Shown here: piece by piece, positions 8,026 to 16,174 of the stretch
Position numbering within the stretch: position 1 is the stretch's first letter
How the letters are laid out: each line of letters opens with the position of its first letter
Origin: Chloroflexota bacterium
GTDB taxonomy: Bacteria > Chloroflexota > Anaerolineae > B4-G1
NCBI GenBank assembly: GCA_012514315.1
Contig: JAAZAN010000183.1
Span: forward strand, 1-40,558
DNA length: 40,558 bases
Direction of reading: 5' to 3'
Translations under genes and position numbers: made by a program
Notes under the pieces: generated by a model
Told to the model about the DNA's origin: nothing
The model's database searches: none
What the model saw: only the letters and a program-made list of their open reading frames with translations

Positions 8026-8766
8026 TCACTTCGTCCGCTGCCGCACCACCTCATACAGCACGATTGAGCCTGCCACGGCGGCGTTCAGCGACGCCACCTG
8101 CCCGAACATCGGCAGCGCGATCAGATAGTCGCACTTCTCGCGCACCAGACGTCGCAGCCCTTGTCCCTCGCTGCCCACTACCAGCGCCAGCGGCGCCGTC
8201 AGATCGGCCTGATCGTAGCGCGTCGCTTTGGGTGTTGCCTCGAGCCCTGCTACCCAGATGCCACGGGTCTTGAGATCGTCGATCGTGGTACCCAGGTTCG
8301 TGACCTGTGCGACGCACAGGTGCTCCACAGCGCCGGATGATGCGTTGACCACCGACGGGGTTACGCCCACTGCCCGGCGCTCCTGCAGAATCACGCCGTG
8401 GACACCGGTCGCATCGGCCGTGCGCAGCAGGCTCCCCAGATTCTGTGGGTCCTGTAGGAGGTCAAGCAGCAGGAGCAGGGGAACGCTCCCGTGACTGTAC
8501 GCCTGGATGAGAATCTCGTCCAGGTCAACGTACGGGAAATCCCCCGCTTCCAGCGCAATGCCCTGGTGATTGCCGGCGACCAGTTGGTCCAGTGCACGGC
8601 GTCGAACACGCTCAATGGGTACGCGTCTCGATCGGGCCAGCCGGAAGATGCCATCGAGCGTCCTGCTGTCGCGGATCGAATCAGCGATGAGCAGGCGTGA
8701 ACACTGCCGCCGTCCCGCACGCAGCGCCTCGTAGACCGTGTTGCGCCCGTACAGCATCTCCGCCAC
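8026..8766 (-). CDS. rlmB: 23S rRNA (guanosine-2'-O-)-methyltransferase RlmB
   Basis: A 246-residue SPOUT (TrmH-type) methyltransferase that 2'-O-methylates a guanosine of 23S rRNA (G2251 in E. coli), using S-adenosylmethionine. It starts with the L30e-like substrate domain (LYGRNTVYEALRAG). The three knot motifs follow: DLLQDPQNLGSLLRTADATGV, then VVGSEGQGL, then LPMFGQVASLNAAVAGSIVLYE. It begins six bases after the cysS stop, the third gene of an operon whose order (PIN-TRAM, cysS, rlmB) is shared by many Gram-positive-like lineages. Confidence 0.95.
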   Translation of the reverse strand: MAEMLYGRNTVYEALRAGRRQCSRLLIADSIRDSRTLDGIFRLARSRRVPIERVRRRALDQLVAGNHQGIALEAGDFPYVDLDEILIQAYSHGSVPLLLLLDLLQDPQNLGSLLRTADATGVHGVILQERRAVGVTPSVVNASSGAVEHLCVAQVTNLGTTIDDLKTRGIWVAGLEATPKATRYDQADLTAPLALVVGSEGQGLRRLVREKCDYLIALPMFGQVASLNAAVAGSIVLYEVVRQRTK

Positions 8767-8772
8767 GGCCGA

Positions 8773-10227
8773 TTAGCCCTCTATCCGCCACGAACTTCCA
8801 TCTTGCCGATCGTCCACCTTGACGCCGAGCGCGGCTAGCCGGTCGCGGATAGCGTCCGAACGCGCCCAGTCTTTCGCGCTGCGATACTCCTGGCGCATGT
8901 CGAGGAGGATCTCCATCAAATCCTCCACCAGGCCACTCTGTGCGCCAGGACTGGCCAGCTCGTCCGGGATGATACCCAGCACGTCGCCGCCGAGCTCGCG
9001 GAACAGTTGGTCGATTGCCTTCAGCGCTGCAAGATCGGGCTGGCTGTGTTCATCCAGCCAGCGGTTGGTCTCTCGCGCGAGATCATAGACCACGGCCAAT
9101 GCACGTGGCGTGTTGAAGTCGTCGTCCATCGCCTCAATGAACCGCTCGCGGTGAGCCGCTAACTCAGGAATGGCTTCCCAGTCGGGTGTTAGGCCATCGG
9201 GAGTATCCTTCATCCGCGTACGTACAGCGCGCGCCGTGTTGAGCAACCGTCCCATACCCTGTTCGGCGGCCAGTAATGCATCACGGCTGAAATCCACCGG
9301 GCCGCGGTAATGGGCCGACAGCACGAAGGCTCGGATCGCCTCAGGACTGTACTGCTCCAGTGCGTCCGCGATCGTCAGGAAATTGCCCAGGCTCTTGCTC
9401 ATCTTGACGCCATCGACGGTCAGCGATCCCACCAGGACCCAGTACTGCGCGAACGGCTTGCCGGTCGCCGCTTCCGACTGAGCAACCTCACACTCGTTAT
9501 GGGGGAAGATGTTCTCCAGCCCACCGCCGTGAATGTCGATCGTTTCGCCCAGATACTTCGCGGCCATAGCGGAACACTCGGCGTGCCAGCCTGGGTAACC
9601 CCAACCCCAGGGTGACGGCCAGCGCAGGATGTGCTCGGGTTCCGCACGTTTCCAGAGCGCAAAGTCCGCCGGATGCTGCTTTTCCTCCCGCACGCTGACG
9701 CGCGCCCCATGCTCCAATTCGTCAACCTTGCGCCCCGACAGTTTCCCATAGTCCGGGAACTGCTCGACGGAGAAGTACACGTCTCCTCCCTCCGTGGCGT
9801 AGGCGTAGCCCTTCGCGATCAATGTCTTGATCAGCTCAATCTGGTCGGGTATGTGGCAACTGGCGCGCGGTGAGATGTTAGGGCGGACGACTCGCAGGGC
9901 GTCCATACTCTCGAAGTAGGAGCGTGTGTATGTCTCAACCAATTCCATCGGCTCGACGCGCTCCCGGCGCACTCCCTTCAGTATGCGATCCTCACCGGTA
10001 TCGAGCAGATGCCCCACATCCGTGATGTTCTGGACGTAACGAACCCTGTACCCCGTGTACCGCAGATAGCGTACCACCGTGTCCATTGCCACATAGAGCT
10101 TGGCGTGTCCCAGGTGGGCGTGATCGTACACTGTGGGACCACAGACGTACATCCCGACATGACCGGCTACCAACGGTTCGAACGGTTCCTTCTGACGTGT
10201 CAGATAGTTGTAGACTTGCAGGCTCAT
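8773..10227 (-). CDS. cysS: Cysteine--tRNA ligase
   Basis: A 484-residue class I aminoacyl-tRNA synthetase that charges tRNA-Cys. The HIGH-like motif is HLGH at residues 38-41, just after the zinc ligand C29 ([13 protein letters not shown]). The other zinc-site segments GWHAECS and HNECE are present, as is KMSKSLGN. The length is normal and the C-terminal DALR and tail regions ([12 protein letters not shown]) are intact. It lies 46 bases after the PIN-TRAM gene. Because the operon follows a terminator-bearing leader, its supply may be set by transcription attenuation. Confidence 0.97.
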   Translation of the reverse strand: MSLQVYNYLTRQKEPFEPLVAGHVGMYVCGPTVYDHAHLGHAKLYVAMDTVVRYLRYTGYRVRYVQNITDVGHLLDTGEDRILKGVRRERVEPMELVETYTRSYFESMDALRVVRPNISPRASCHIPDQIELIKTLIAKGYAYATEGGDVYFSVEQFPDYGKLSGRKVDELEHGARVSVREEKQHPADFALWKRAEPEHILRWPSPWGWGYPGWHAECSAMAAKYLGETIDIHGGGLENIFPHNECEVAQSEAATGKPFAQYWVLVGSLTVDGVKMSKSLGNFLTIADALEQYSPEAIRAFVLSAHYRGPVDFSRDALLAAEQGMGRLLNTARAVRTRMKDTPDGLTPDWEAIPELAAHRERFIEAMDDDFNTPRALAVVYDLARETNRWLDEHSQPDLAALKAIDQLFRELGGDVLGIIPDELASPGAQSGLVEDLMEILLDMRQEYRSAKDWARSDAIRDRLAALGVKVDDRQDGSSWRIEG

Positions 10228-10273
10228 CGTAATCCTCTCTCAGTCCGCCTCTGCGGTGAATTCTGCAACATCG

Positions 10274-11326
10274 CTAGTTGGAGTCGACCGTCCGCGCAAA
10301 GAGCATCCGACCGGCGGCTGTCTGCAGCACCTTGGTGACGGTTACTTCCACGGTCTGCCCGATGTGGTTGACGCCATCCTCTACAACGACCATTGTGCCG
10401 TCGTCGAGATAGCCCACACCTTGGCCGATCTCCTTGCCCTCTTGTATGACCTTGACTCCCAGCGCCTCACCGGGCAAAAACACAGCCTTGACCGCATTGG
10501 CCAGTTCGTTGATATTGAGCACCCGCACGCCCTGCAGTTCGGCGACCCGGTTGAGGTTATAGTCGTTTGTGGCGATGGGACACCGCAGTTGCTTTGCCAG
10601 AAGCACCAGCTTATCGTCCACCTCGTGAACGCCTTCGATGTCCATATCCGTGATGCGCACCGGCGTTACCGACTCTTCCTGCAGACGTCGGAGCATGTCG
10701 AGCCCGCGCCGCCCTCGATTCCGCCGGAGTGAGTCCGCCGAATCGGCTATGTGCTGCAATTCGTTGAGCACGAAGCGGGGTACGATCATCTCCCCATCAA
10801 TGAAGCCTGTCTGGCTGATATCCGCGATCCGTCCATCGATGATCACACTGGTGTCCAACAGCACAGGGCGTCGTCCTGTCTCCCCATAGTCCCATTCCTC
10901 AGCCCGCCCCTGGCGGCCGCGGAACAGGCCAAAGATGTCGTGTTGCCGGATTGTCATCAGGAGCACGCCCAGGTATCCAAAGAGTAGGGCGGCTGCAAAG
11001 GGTAGGATCTGACTGAAAGGAGCGGGCAACAGCGACAGAGGAAACGAGAACAACGCGGCCACGATCAACCCGATGATCAGCCCAAGAACCGCGGCCAATA
11101 ACTGCTGGGCGGGCGTGTGGCTGATGCGCTTGCGCAGGGCAGCCAGTGGTCGCACGGTGACATACGGTGTCAGCACCAGGCCGATCAATGCGCCCACCAG
11201 TAGGAAAATCGCGCCATACTGGTATGCTGGGACATCCAGCCGGTCGGCAAAGTATACACCGACCAACAACCCGACGATTGATAATACCAACATCCCGACG
11301 ATGCGGGCGATGAAATCACGGCTCAT
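10274..11326 (-). CDS. Membrane PIN-TRAM domain protein (YacL-like)
   Basis: A 350-residue protein with four predicted N-terminal membrane helices (about residues 5-120). A PIN nuclease-fold domain follows (LLDTSVIIDGRIADI, then VLNELQHIADSAD, then NDYNLNRVA), with the acidic residues of a ribonuclease active site kept. It ends in a TRAM RNA-binding domain (GEALGVKVIQEGKEIGQGVGY). Homologues such as B. subtilis YacL are found beside cysS; their target is not established. CTGGAGG six bases ahead of the ATG at 11326 chooses this start over two further upstream. It is the first gene of the PIN-TRAM/cysS/rlmB operon, and a terminator lies 37 bases before it. Confidence 0.88.
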   Translation of the reverse strand: MSRDFIARIVGMLVLSIVGLLVGVYFADRLDVPAYQYGAIFLLVGALIGLVLTPYVTVRPLAALRKRISHTPAQQLLAAVLGLIIGLIVAALFSFPLSLLPAPFSQILPFAAALLFGYLGVLLMTIRQHDIFGLFRGRQGRAEEWDYGETGRRPVLLDTSVIIDGRIADISQTGFIDGEMIVPRFVLNELQHIADSADSLRRNRGRRGLDMLRRLQEESVTPVRITDMDIEGVHEVDDKLVLLAKQLRCPIATNDYNLNRVAELQGVRVLNINELANAVKAVFLPGEALGVKVIQEGKEIGQGVGYLDDGTMVVVEDGVNHIGQTVEVTVTKVLQTAAGRMLFARTVDSN

Positions 11327-11363
11327 CGACATCCTCCAGATTAGGCGCCGATTGCGAGGCACG

Positions 11364-11397
11364 AAAAAGGTGAGAGACTCTGAATCCAGTCCTCACC
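11364..11397 (-). terminator. Intrinsic terminator in the leader of the PIN-TRAM/cysS/rlmB operon
   Basis: On the minus strand, GGTGAG-GACT pairs with AGTC-(T)-CTCACC (arms 11388-11397 and 11369-11379, one bulged base) and is followed at once by TTTTT (11368-11364). This is a classical Rho-independent terminator. It lies downstream of the operon's promoter and only 37 bases before the first start codon, so transcription of the operon requires read-through. Confidence 0.7.
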
Positions 11398-11419
11398 ACG
11401 TCGGGCAAACTGCTATGGA

Positions 11420-11629
11420 CCAGGCACGCATGGCCTGGCGACTGTGTCGATCTGCTACATCATCGAGTCTTGCGCGAGAAACAATAAGAGAAATGATAAC
11501 TACGGAATTGGACGGCCGTGCGCACGGACTTCACCCGGTAAATCCTCACCGGGTAAGCAGCTCACCTGGACCCATAGGTGGCCCGCTATCGAGCTGCTCC
11601 CCTGGCATTCGAGATGATGTATAAGATCG
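11420..11629 (-). ncRNA. Structured leader RNA, candidate riboregulator (unassigned class)
   Basis: The transcript that begins near 11677 can fold extensively. A long-range closing stem pairs 11613-11629 with 11448-11464 (six pairs, a 2x2 internal loop, nine pairs), enclosing about 150 bases. Inside are a stem GCAGCTC/GAGCTGC (11557-11563 with 11591-11597) with an inner ACCT/AGGT, a stem ACCCGGT/ACCGGGT (11533-11539 with 11548-11554), and the self-complementary CCGTGCGCACGG (11516-11527). A further hairpin CCAGGC/GCCTGG (11420-11438) lies between the closing stem and the terminator. The minus-strand octamer GGTGAGGA occurs both in the second inner hairpin (11543-11550) and in the terminator's 5' arm (11390-11397), so the two could compete for the 3' arm. 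I cannot match it to a known riboswitch. Confidence 0.55.
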
Positions 11630-11683
11630 AACTCTGCAATTGATCGTGATAAGGACGACTTATTGTGGACAAGAATTGACATC

Positions 11684-11712
11684 ATCTTAGCATACTACCA
11701 CCTAAAAGTCAA
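11684..11712 (-). promoter_or_regulatory. Promoter for the PIN-TRAM/cysS/rlmB operon leader
   Basis: On the minus strand: -35 TTGACT (11707-11712), 17-base spacer, -10 TAAGAT (11684-11689), preceded by an extended TGC. The expected start of transcription is near 11677, giving a leader of about 350 bases before the ATG at 11326. Confidence 0.7.
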
Positions 11713-11764
11713 CGATTCCGTAGATTGTAGATTGCACCGTTTCGCTGACTGGCGAGAACCCGTG

Positions 11765-11792
11765 TTGCCTGGACTGAGCCTTCGACTATAAT
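11765..11792 (+). promoter_or_regulatory. Promoter for the ferric-reductase-like gene
   Basis: TTGCCT (11765-11770), 16-base spacer, TATAAT (11787-11792). The expected transcript start near 11799 excludes the in-frame ATG at 11791 and leaves a 40-base leader to the chosen ATG at 11842. It is divergent from the operon promoter at 11684-11712. Confidence 0.65.
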
Positions 11793-11841
11793 GAGTTCAG
11801 GCGTCGGACGATCTATCCCTGTGTGGCAAAGTGAGGTGATG

Positions 11842-12465
11842 ATGACGCGAGAAGAGAAGGCCTCCCGTGTGTGGTGGCTCATCCTGGCATCGGCTGGTGG
11901 GATCGTCCTGGTTGCCATCGTGGTGAGCCTGAGCCCCTATGGTTCCCTGATCAATCGATTCGTCAGAGCACTGGCTCTGTTCGGCTATCTGAATATCTTC
12001 GCAGCCACCCTGTCCTCCATGTACTTGCGTCAGCTTGTCACCTACTTCGGGCGCCCGTTCGTGCAGGTACATCACGTCATGTCGGTGACTGGGTTGGTCG
12101 TCATCGCGCTGCATCCTGTCGCGTTCGCTCTGCAGCGTGGGACGGTCTCCGTCTTCGTTCCCGACTTTGGCTCATGGTCGAGCTTCTTCGCCAACGGGGG
12201 ACGTGTGGCAATCTATCTGATCATGTTGGCGGCGGTGGCGGCCCGTCTGCGCAAAGCACTGGGTGATTGGTGGCGTGTGGTGCACATGCTCAACTTCGTT
12301 GGCTTCTGGCTGGGCGCTGTCCACGCCTTCCTGATTGGTACCGAGTTTGTGTCCATTCCGGCGAAGGCGCTCCTCGTCGTCCTTGCTGTGATCACCGTGG
12401 CGGTCTTCGCGACTAATCGCATCCGTCGGGCAAAGCGACGCCGTCCGTCTCGACCTGCTTCGTAA
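11842..12465 (+). CDS. Ferric-reductase-like six-helix membrane protein
   Basis: A 207-residue integral membrane protein with six predicted helices and the layout of the ferric reductase-like transmembrane domain (PF01794), which binds two b-type hemes. Histidine pairs lie in the third helix (VHHVMSVTGLVVIALHP) and fifth helix (VVHMLNFVGFWLGAVHAF), as in YedZ/MsrQ, NOX and STEAP proteins. There is no FAD or NAD domain, so it needs a partner for electrons, as MsrQ does; no MsrP-like partner is adjacent. GAGGTG at 11833-11838 favours ATG 11842 (ATG 11839 is possible). It has its own promoter and appears monocistronic. The basic C-terminus (RRAKRRRPSR) suggests a cytoplasmic tail. Confidence 0.75.
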   Translation: MTREEKASRVWWLILASAGGIVLVAIVVSLSPYGSLINRFVRALALFGYLNIFAATLSSMYLRQLVTYFGRPFVQVHHVMSVTGLVVIALHPVAFALQRGTVSVFVPDFGSWSSFFANGGRVAIYLIMLAAVAARLRKALGDWWRVVHMLNFVGFWLGAVHAFLIGTEFVSIPAKALLVVLAVITVAVFATNRIRRAKRRRPSRPAS

Positions 12466-12547
12466 TTGGTGTGATGGCGAGCATCGCGAGCGTAGTGTGC
12501 TGAGGTCAGTGATGGCACGGGAGGCCGCGGGCCTGGCGTGGCCGGGT

Positions 12548-12576
12548 TTGCCTCCTGAAGCAACCCGCTGTAGAAT
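12548..12576 (+). promoter_or_regulatory. Promoter for the parA-GH1-Nudix operon
   Basis: TTGCCT (12548-12553), 17-base spacer, TAGAAT (12571-12576). The predicted start is near 12583, about 94 bases before the ParA start codon. Confidence 0.6.
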
Positions 12577-12676
12577 ACCGCCCAGGAAGTTCGCTGGTGA
12601 AGTGTCGCAATGTGGTCGGACGGCTACGGTCCTGCGTGGTCGCAAGGTTTCCCTATACACAAAGAGAGAATAGGCA

Positions 12677-13432
12677 ATGGCAAGGTGTATTGGCGTGCTG
12701 AACTACAAGGGAGGCACTGGCAAGACAACCACTGTGGTCAATCTGGCCGCTGGCTTGGCCTTGCACGGCTCCCGCGTTCTCTGTGTGGACCTGGATCCTC
12801 AGGGTAGCCTGGCGACTTGTCTGGGCAGACGGTATACCTACTCCCTGGCTCATCTTCTTCTCGGACAGGCTGAGCCTCAGGAGTGCGTGGTACAGGCCCG
12901 GGCCAATCTCGATATGATCGCGAGCGATAGCAGCTTGCTGCAGGCCGAAGGCGCAATGTGGCGAATGAACGACAATCGGCTGGCCAGACAGATCTTGACC
13001 AGTAAGTTGCGTATACTCGAACCACGCTACGATTACATCATCCTGGACTTCTCACCGTCAGCCAGCATTCTAAGCGAAAGTGGGCTACGATATGCCCATG
13101 AATTGATGGTTCCTGCATCGACCAGCTATATGTCGTTGGTCGGAATCCGTCAGGTGGTCGAGACTCTCAAGAATATCGGGCAGGCGCCGGGTCACCGGGT
13201 GCGCCTGTACTTGATTGTGCCGACGATGTACTCGCCCAGAATCCAGCAGGATCGTGAGGTCCTGGGAATCCTGCAACGCCATTTCGCTAATCGTGTGGCG
13301 AGACCCATCCGGCAGAATGCCAAGCTCGCCGAAGCGCCCAGCCATCACAAGACCATCTACGAGTACTCCCAGCGCAGCACCGCGGCGACCGATTACACTA
13401 GGCTGGTGGAGAGGGTGCTTCGCGATGGCTGA
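12677..13432 (+). CDS. ParA/Soj family ATPase
   Basis: A 251-residue deviant Walker-A ATPase of the ParA/MinD superfamily. The P-loop KGGTGKTT is at residues 11-18, with both signature lysines. The switch DLDPQGSLATCLG follows, then the Walker-B-like DYIILDFSPS; the usual DxxP is DFSP here. The C-terminal RQNAKLAEAPSHHKTIYEY segment is typical of Soj-type chromosome or plasmid partition ATPases. No ParB gene or parS site (TGTTTCACGTGAAACA-like) is visible nearby, so it is an orphan in this window. The ribosome-binding site (AGAGAGAATAGG) is weak. It overlaps the next gene by eight bases, so it is translationally coupled to an acidic-repeat/GH1 protein, an unusual partner for a ParA. Confidence 0.9.
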   Translation: MARCIGVLNYKGGTGKTTTVVNLAAGLALHGSRVLCVDLDPQGSLATCLGRRYTYSLAHLLLGQAEPQECVVQARANLDMIASDSSLLQAEGAMWRMNDNRLARQILTSKLRILEPRYDYIILDFSPSASILSESGLRYAHELMVPASTSYMSLVGIRQVVETLKNIGQAPGHRVRLYLIVPTMYSPRIQQDREVLGILQRHFANRVARPIRQNAKLAEAPSHHKTIYEYSQRSTAATDYTRLVERVLRDG

Positions 13433-15149
13433 TGATCACAAGCAGAGCGAGGGGGTGCTGGGCGAAGATCCGTTCGAAGGGATGGACACCGAGTGGATCG
13501 AGCGACAGCTTGAGGACGAGGCTGAACTCAAGTTGGAGAGTCTTGGTGATGACCCGTTCGATGATGTGAGCATGGACTGGCTGGAGGAGGACGGCCCCAT
13601 CCTCAGGCTGGCGCCCGAGGAGACCAAGCTCGTTCTCGATGAGTTCGAAGCTGACCTGGATTTGGCCCCGGCGCAACAGCCACCGCTCAATGCGATGGAC
13701 AAGGTGGTCGCCAGGCAGACGCCCGAGCCAACCCCTGTGCCGATCGAGGAGAAGCCTCTGTCGCCTCCCGAGGAGGCGCTGCCCGTGGAGATCACGCCCC
13801 GTGCGGGCCGGTCTCGGCCATCCGCCGTGTTTCATTTCCCGATAGACTTCAGATGGGGCGTGGCTGTGTCTGCTCACCAGGTTGAGGGAGACAACACCAA
13901 CAATGACTGGTGGGCCTGGGAACAGGAAGCTGGTCGCGTCGAACAGGGCCACACTTCGGGTCTGGCCTGCGATTGGTGGAGGAATGCGGAGGCCGACTTC
14001 GATCGAGCGGCTGAGCTCGGTGTGAAAGCCCTCCGCCTTTCGATCGAATGGTCGCGCGTGGAGCCTCGTGCCGGCGTGATCGACGATGCGGCGATCCAGC
14101 GGTATGCCCAGATGCTGCAGGGCTTGAAGGACCGCGGTATCGAACCGATGGTGACGTTGCACCACTTCACCAACCCCCGCTGGCTGGCCGATCAGGGTGG
14201 GTGGGAGGACGCCAGTACTCCCGACCTCTTTGCGCAATATGTTCGTCGGGTTGTGGAGTCGCTGGGCAAGTACGTCGATCTGTGGTGCACTATCAATGAG
14301 CCCAACATCTACAGCTACAAGGGTTACGTAGAAGGGCTATTCCCGCCGGGCAAGAAAGACCTCAAGGCCGCCTTGCGTGTCTACCGCAACATGCTTGCCG
14401 GACACGCGGCCGCCTACCGTCAGATCCACGATATTCAGGATCACGCGCGGGTGGGACTGGCCCACAACATGCGCATATTCGATCCGGCGAATCCGGACTC
14501 GATACTCGACCGGCGGTTGGCCCGCATGACCGATCGGCTCTTCAACCAGGCAGCGCTCACTGCGTTGGCCAAAGGCCTGTGGCTCCCGCCGCTGGGGTTC
14601 GGTTTGGCGTGGGGACTGCGCCACACCCTGGACTGGATCGGCCTCAACTACTACACACGCGATCTTGTCGCCTTCACACGCGGCCAACCACGCTTCACTC
14701 GCTTCTTACACGCCAAAGACGCCGAATTGCTGGATGGTGGCTATGGCGAGTTCTACCCTCGCGGTCTCTCTCGTCTGCTGGAACGTCTGGGACGACTCGA
14801 CCTGCCGATCTATATCACGGAGAACGGAATACCTGACGACGATGATGACCAGCGCCCGCGTTACATTCTGGCGCATCTGCATCAGATGTGGCGCGCGCTC
14901 CAGAACAACCACCGCGTGATGGGATACTACCACTGGTCTTTGGTCGATAATTTCGAATGGGCTGAGGGCTGGACGCCGCGTTTTGGGCTGATCGGGCTGG
15001 ACCCGAAGAGCCAGGCGCGTTCGTCGCGTCACAGTGCGCGCCTGTACGGAGACATCATCGCGGCAAATGCGATCACGACACGTCATATCGATTCCTATGC
15101 TCCTGAACTCCGAACGCAGATTTTGCCTGCGCGCGGAACTGAGGAATGA
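13425..15149 (+). CDS. GH1 family glycosidase with acidic repeat N-terminal extension
   Basis: A 574-residue protein. Residues 1-135 are an acidic, proline-rich, apparently unstructured extension. It holds two copies of a 14-residue motif, G-[ED]-D-P-F-[ED]-x4-[ED]-W-[IL]-E, at residues 13-26 and 41-54. Residues 136-574 form a family 1 glycoside hydrolase (beta-glucosidase type): FRWGVAVSAHQVEG, RLSIEWSRVEP, acid/base E292 in TINEPN, nucleophile E466 in YITENG, and WSLVDNFEWAEGW. Both catalytic glutamates are present. There is no signal peptide, so it is cytoplasmic. The ATG at 13425 lies inside the end of parA; the longer open frame would overlap parA by over 200 bases and is rejected. The extension may bind a partner such as the coupled ParA; that is inference. 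Confidence 0.9.
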   Translation: MADDHKQSEGVLGEDPFEGMDTEWIERQLEDEAELKLESLGDDPFDDVSMDWLEEDGPILRLAPEETKLVLDEFEADLDLAPAQQPPLNAMDKVVARQTPEPTPVPIEEKPLSPPEEALPVEITPRAGRSRPSAVFHFPIDFRWGVAVSAHQVEGDNTNNDWWAWEQEAGRVEQGHTSGLACDWWRNAEADFDRAAELGVKALRLSIEWSRVEPRAGVIDDAAIQRYAQMLQGLKDRGIEPMVTLHHFTNPRWLADQGGWEDASTPDLFAQYVRRVVESLGKYVDLWCTINEPNIYSYKGYVEGLFPPGKKDLKAALRVYRNMLAGHAAAYRQIHDIQDHARVGLAHNMRIFDPANPDSILDRRLARMTDRLFNQAALTALAKGLWLPPLGFGLAWGLRHTLDWIGLNYYTRDLVAFTRGQPRFTRFLHAKDAELLDGGYGEFYPRGLSRLLERLGRLDLPIYITENGIPDDDDDQRPRYILAHLHQMWRALQNNHRVMGYYHWSLVDNFEWAEGWTPRFGLIGLDPKSQARSSRHSARLYGDIIAANAITTRHIDSYAPELRTQILPARGTEE

Positions 15150-16099
15150 CTTCTGAACGCGTGATCTACTGTCACAAATGTGGCTCCGTCATGGCGCCCG
15201 CTGAGATCGGCGGGCGCTTGCGCGATGTGTGCCCTAACTGCGGGTTCGTTCTTTTCCGCAACCCCGTCCCAGGTGTGGGTGCGCTGGTTGAGTTGGAGCC
15301 CGGCATCGTGCTCATTCAGCGAGGACAACCGCCATTCGTTGGCGCCTGGGCGCTGCCGGCGGGGTACATCGAAGAGGATGAGAGCGCCGAACAGGCGGCT
15401 GTGAGGGAGTGTAGGGAGGAGACCGGCCTGGAGATCGAGCTCATCGAACTCTTCGGCGTCTACTCTTTTCCAGAAGGACCGGTCCAGAGCGGGATCATCA
15501 TATTCTATCGCGCCCGTCCCATCGGTGGCGAGATTCAGGCCGGTGATGATGCCCAGGCGGTTGATGTGTTCGCTCCCGACGCCCTTCCCGAGAACCTCGC
15601 GTTCCGTACTCATCGTGAGGTTCTCGCACGTTGGGTCGAGCGTGTTCGGCGCGGCCCTCACGTGCCCTCTCACAACGTGGTGATCCGTCGCGCCCGGCGC
15701 GAGGACGACGCCCGCATCCTCCAACTCCTGCGTCTGATACCGGCCAATGCCACGATGACCGACGTTGAAGCCGAGGAGGCAGGGCAACGCCTTGCGGAAT
15801 GCCTGACACTCGATGTGCTCGTCGCCGAGATTGATGGGCAAGTCGGCGGGTTTATCGCACTGTCCTATGTCACCGCGCTATCTGGCCTGCGCGTCCTCAT
15901 TGATGATATGGCAGTCGATCCAGACTATCAGCGACACGGTATCGGAGCGGCCCTTCTCGAGGCGGCTATCCAACAGACGGATCAGCGTGGCGCCAGCCAG
16001 CTGATTGTGGATACCTCGCGTGGTGACGAGGCCGCCCGCGAATTCTATCGGGCCTGTGGTTTCCAGGATGGCGTCAGTGCACCGCTCCGTATCCGTTAA
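15146..16099 (+). CDS. Zinc-ribbon Nudix hydrolase fused to GNAT acetyltransferase
   Basis: A 317-residue two-enzyme fusion. The N-terminus has a zinc ribbon (C9, C12, C29, C32) as in NADH pyrophosphatase-type Nudix proteins. The Nudix box begins at G73 (GYIEEDESAEQAAVRECREE and onward) with its catalytic REEEXG-type acidic residues kept as RECREETG. From about residue 173 a GNAT N-acetyltransferase domain follows, with the acetyl-CoA loop DPDYQRHGIGAALLEAA and FYRACGF. The Nudix part hydrolyses a nucleoside diphosphate linked to another group and the GNAT part acetylates an amine; neither substrate is known. ATGA overlap with the GH1 stop shows translational coupling. Confidence 0.9.
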   Translation: MTSERVIYCHKCGSVMAPAEIGGRLRDVCPNCGFVLFRNPVPGVGALVELEPGIVLIQRGQPPFVGAWALPAGYIEEDESAEQAAVRECREETGLEIELIELFGVYSFPEGPVQSGIIIFYRARPIGGEIQAGDDAQAVDVFAPDALPENLAFRTHREVLARWVERVRRGPHVPSHNVVIRRARREDDARILQLLRLIPANATMTDVEAEEAGQRLAECLTLDVLVAEIDGQVGGFIALSYVTALSGLRVLIDDMAVDPDYQRHGIGAALLEAAIQQTDQRGASQLIVDTSRGDEAAREFYRACGFQDGVSAPLRIR

Positions 16100-16174
16100 T
16101 GCTCAGTTGCTGTCGCTCCAACGAGTTGCTTCACCCTCTCCGGTGGAAGGCTGACTTGAGGGATAGACCTTGCG

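Noticed and set aside
11557..11612. B12-box or Mn2+ (yybP-ykoY) riboswitch from GCCAGGGGAGCAGC on the minus strand
   Set aside because: Only a short look-alike; the other conserved blocks of either class are missing and the downstream genes do not fit.
11364..11677. T-box riboswitch for the cysS operon
   Set aside because: The position fits, but the conserved AGGGTGGNACCGCG core is absent before the terminator. A distant look-alike AGGTGGCCCGC is on the opposite strand.
13215..13424. Longer N-terminus for the GH1 protein
   Set aside because: It would overlap parA by over 200 bases, and the extra residues show no family signal; ATG 13425 fits coupling.
12677..13432. A complete ParABS chromosome partition locus
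   Set aside because: No ParB-like gene and no parS-like palindrome are visible in the neighbourhood, so only an orphan ParA is claimed.
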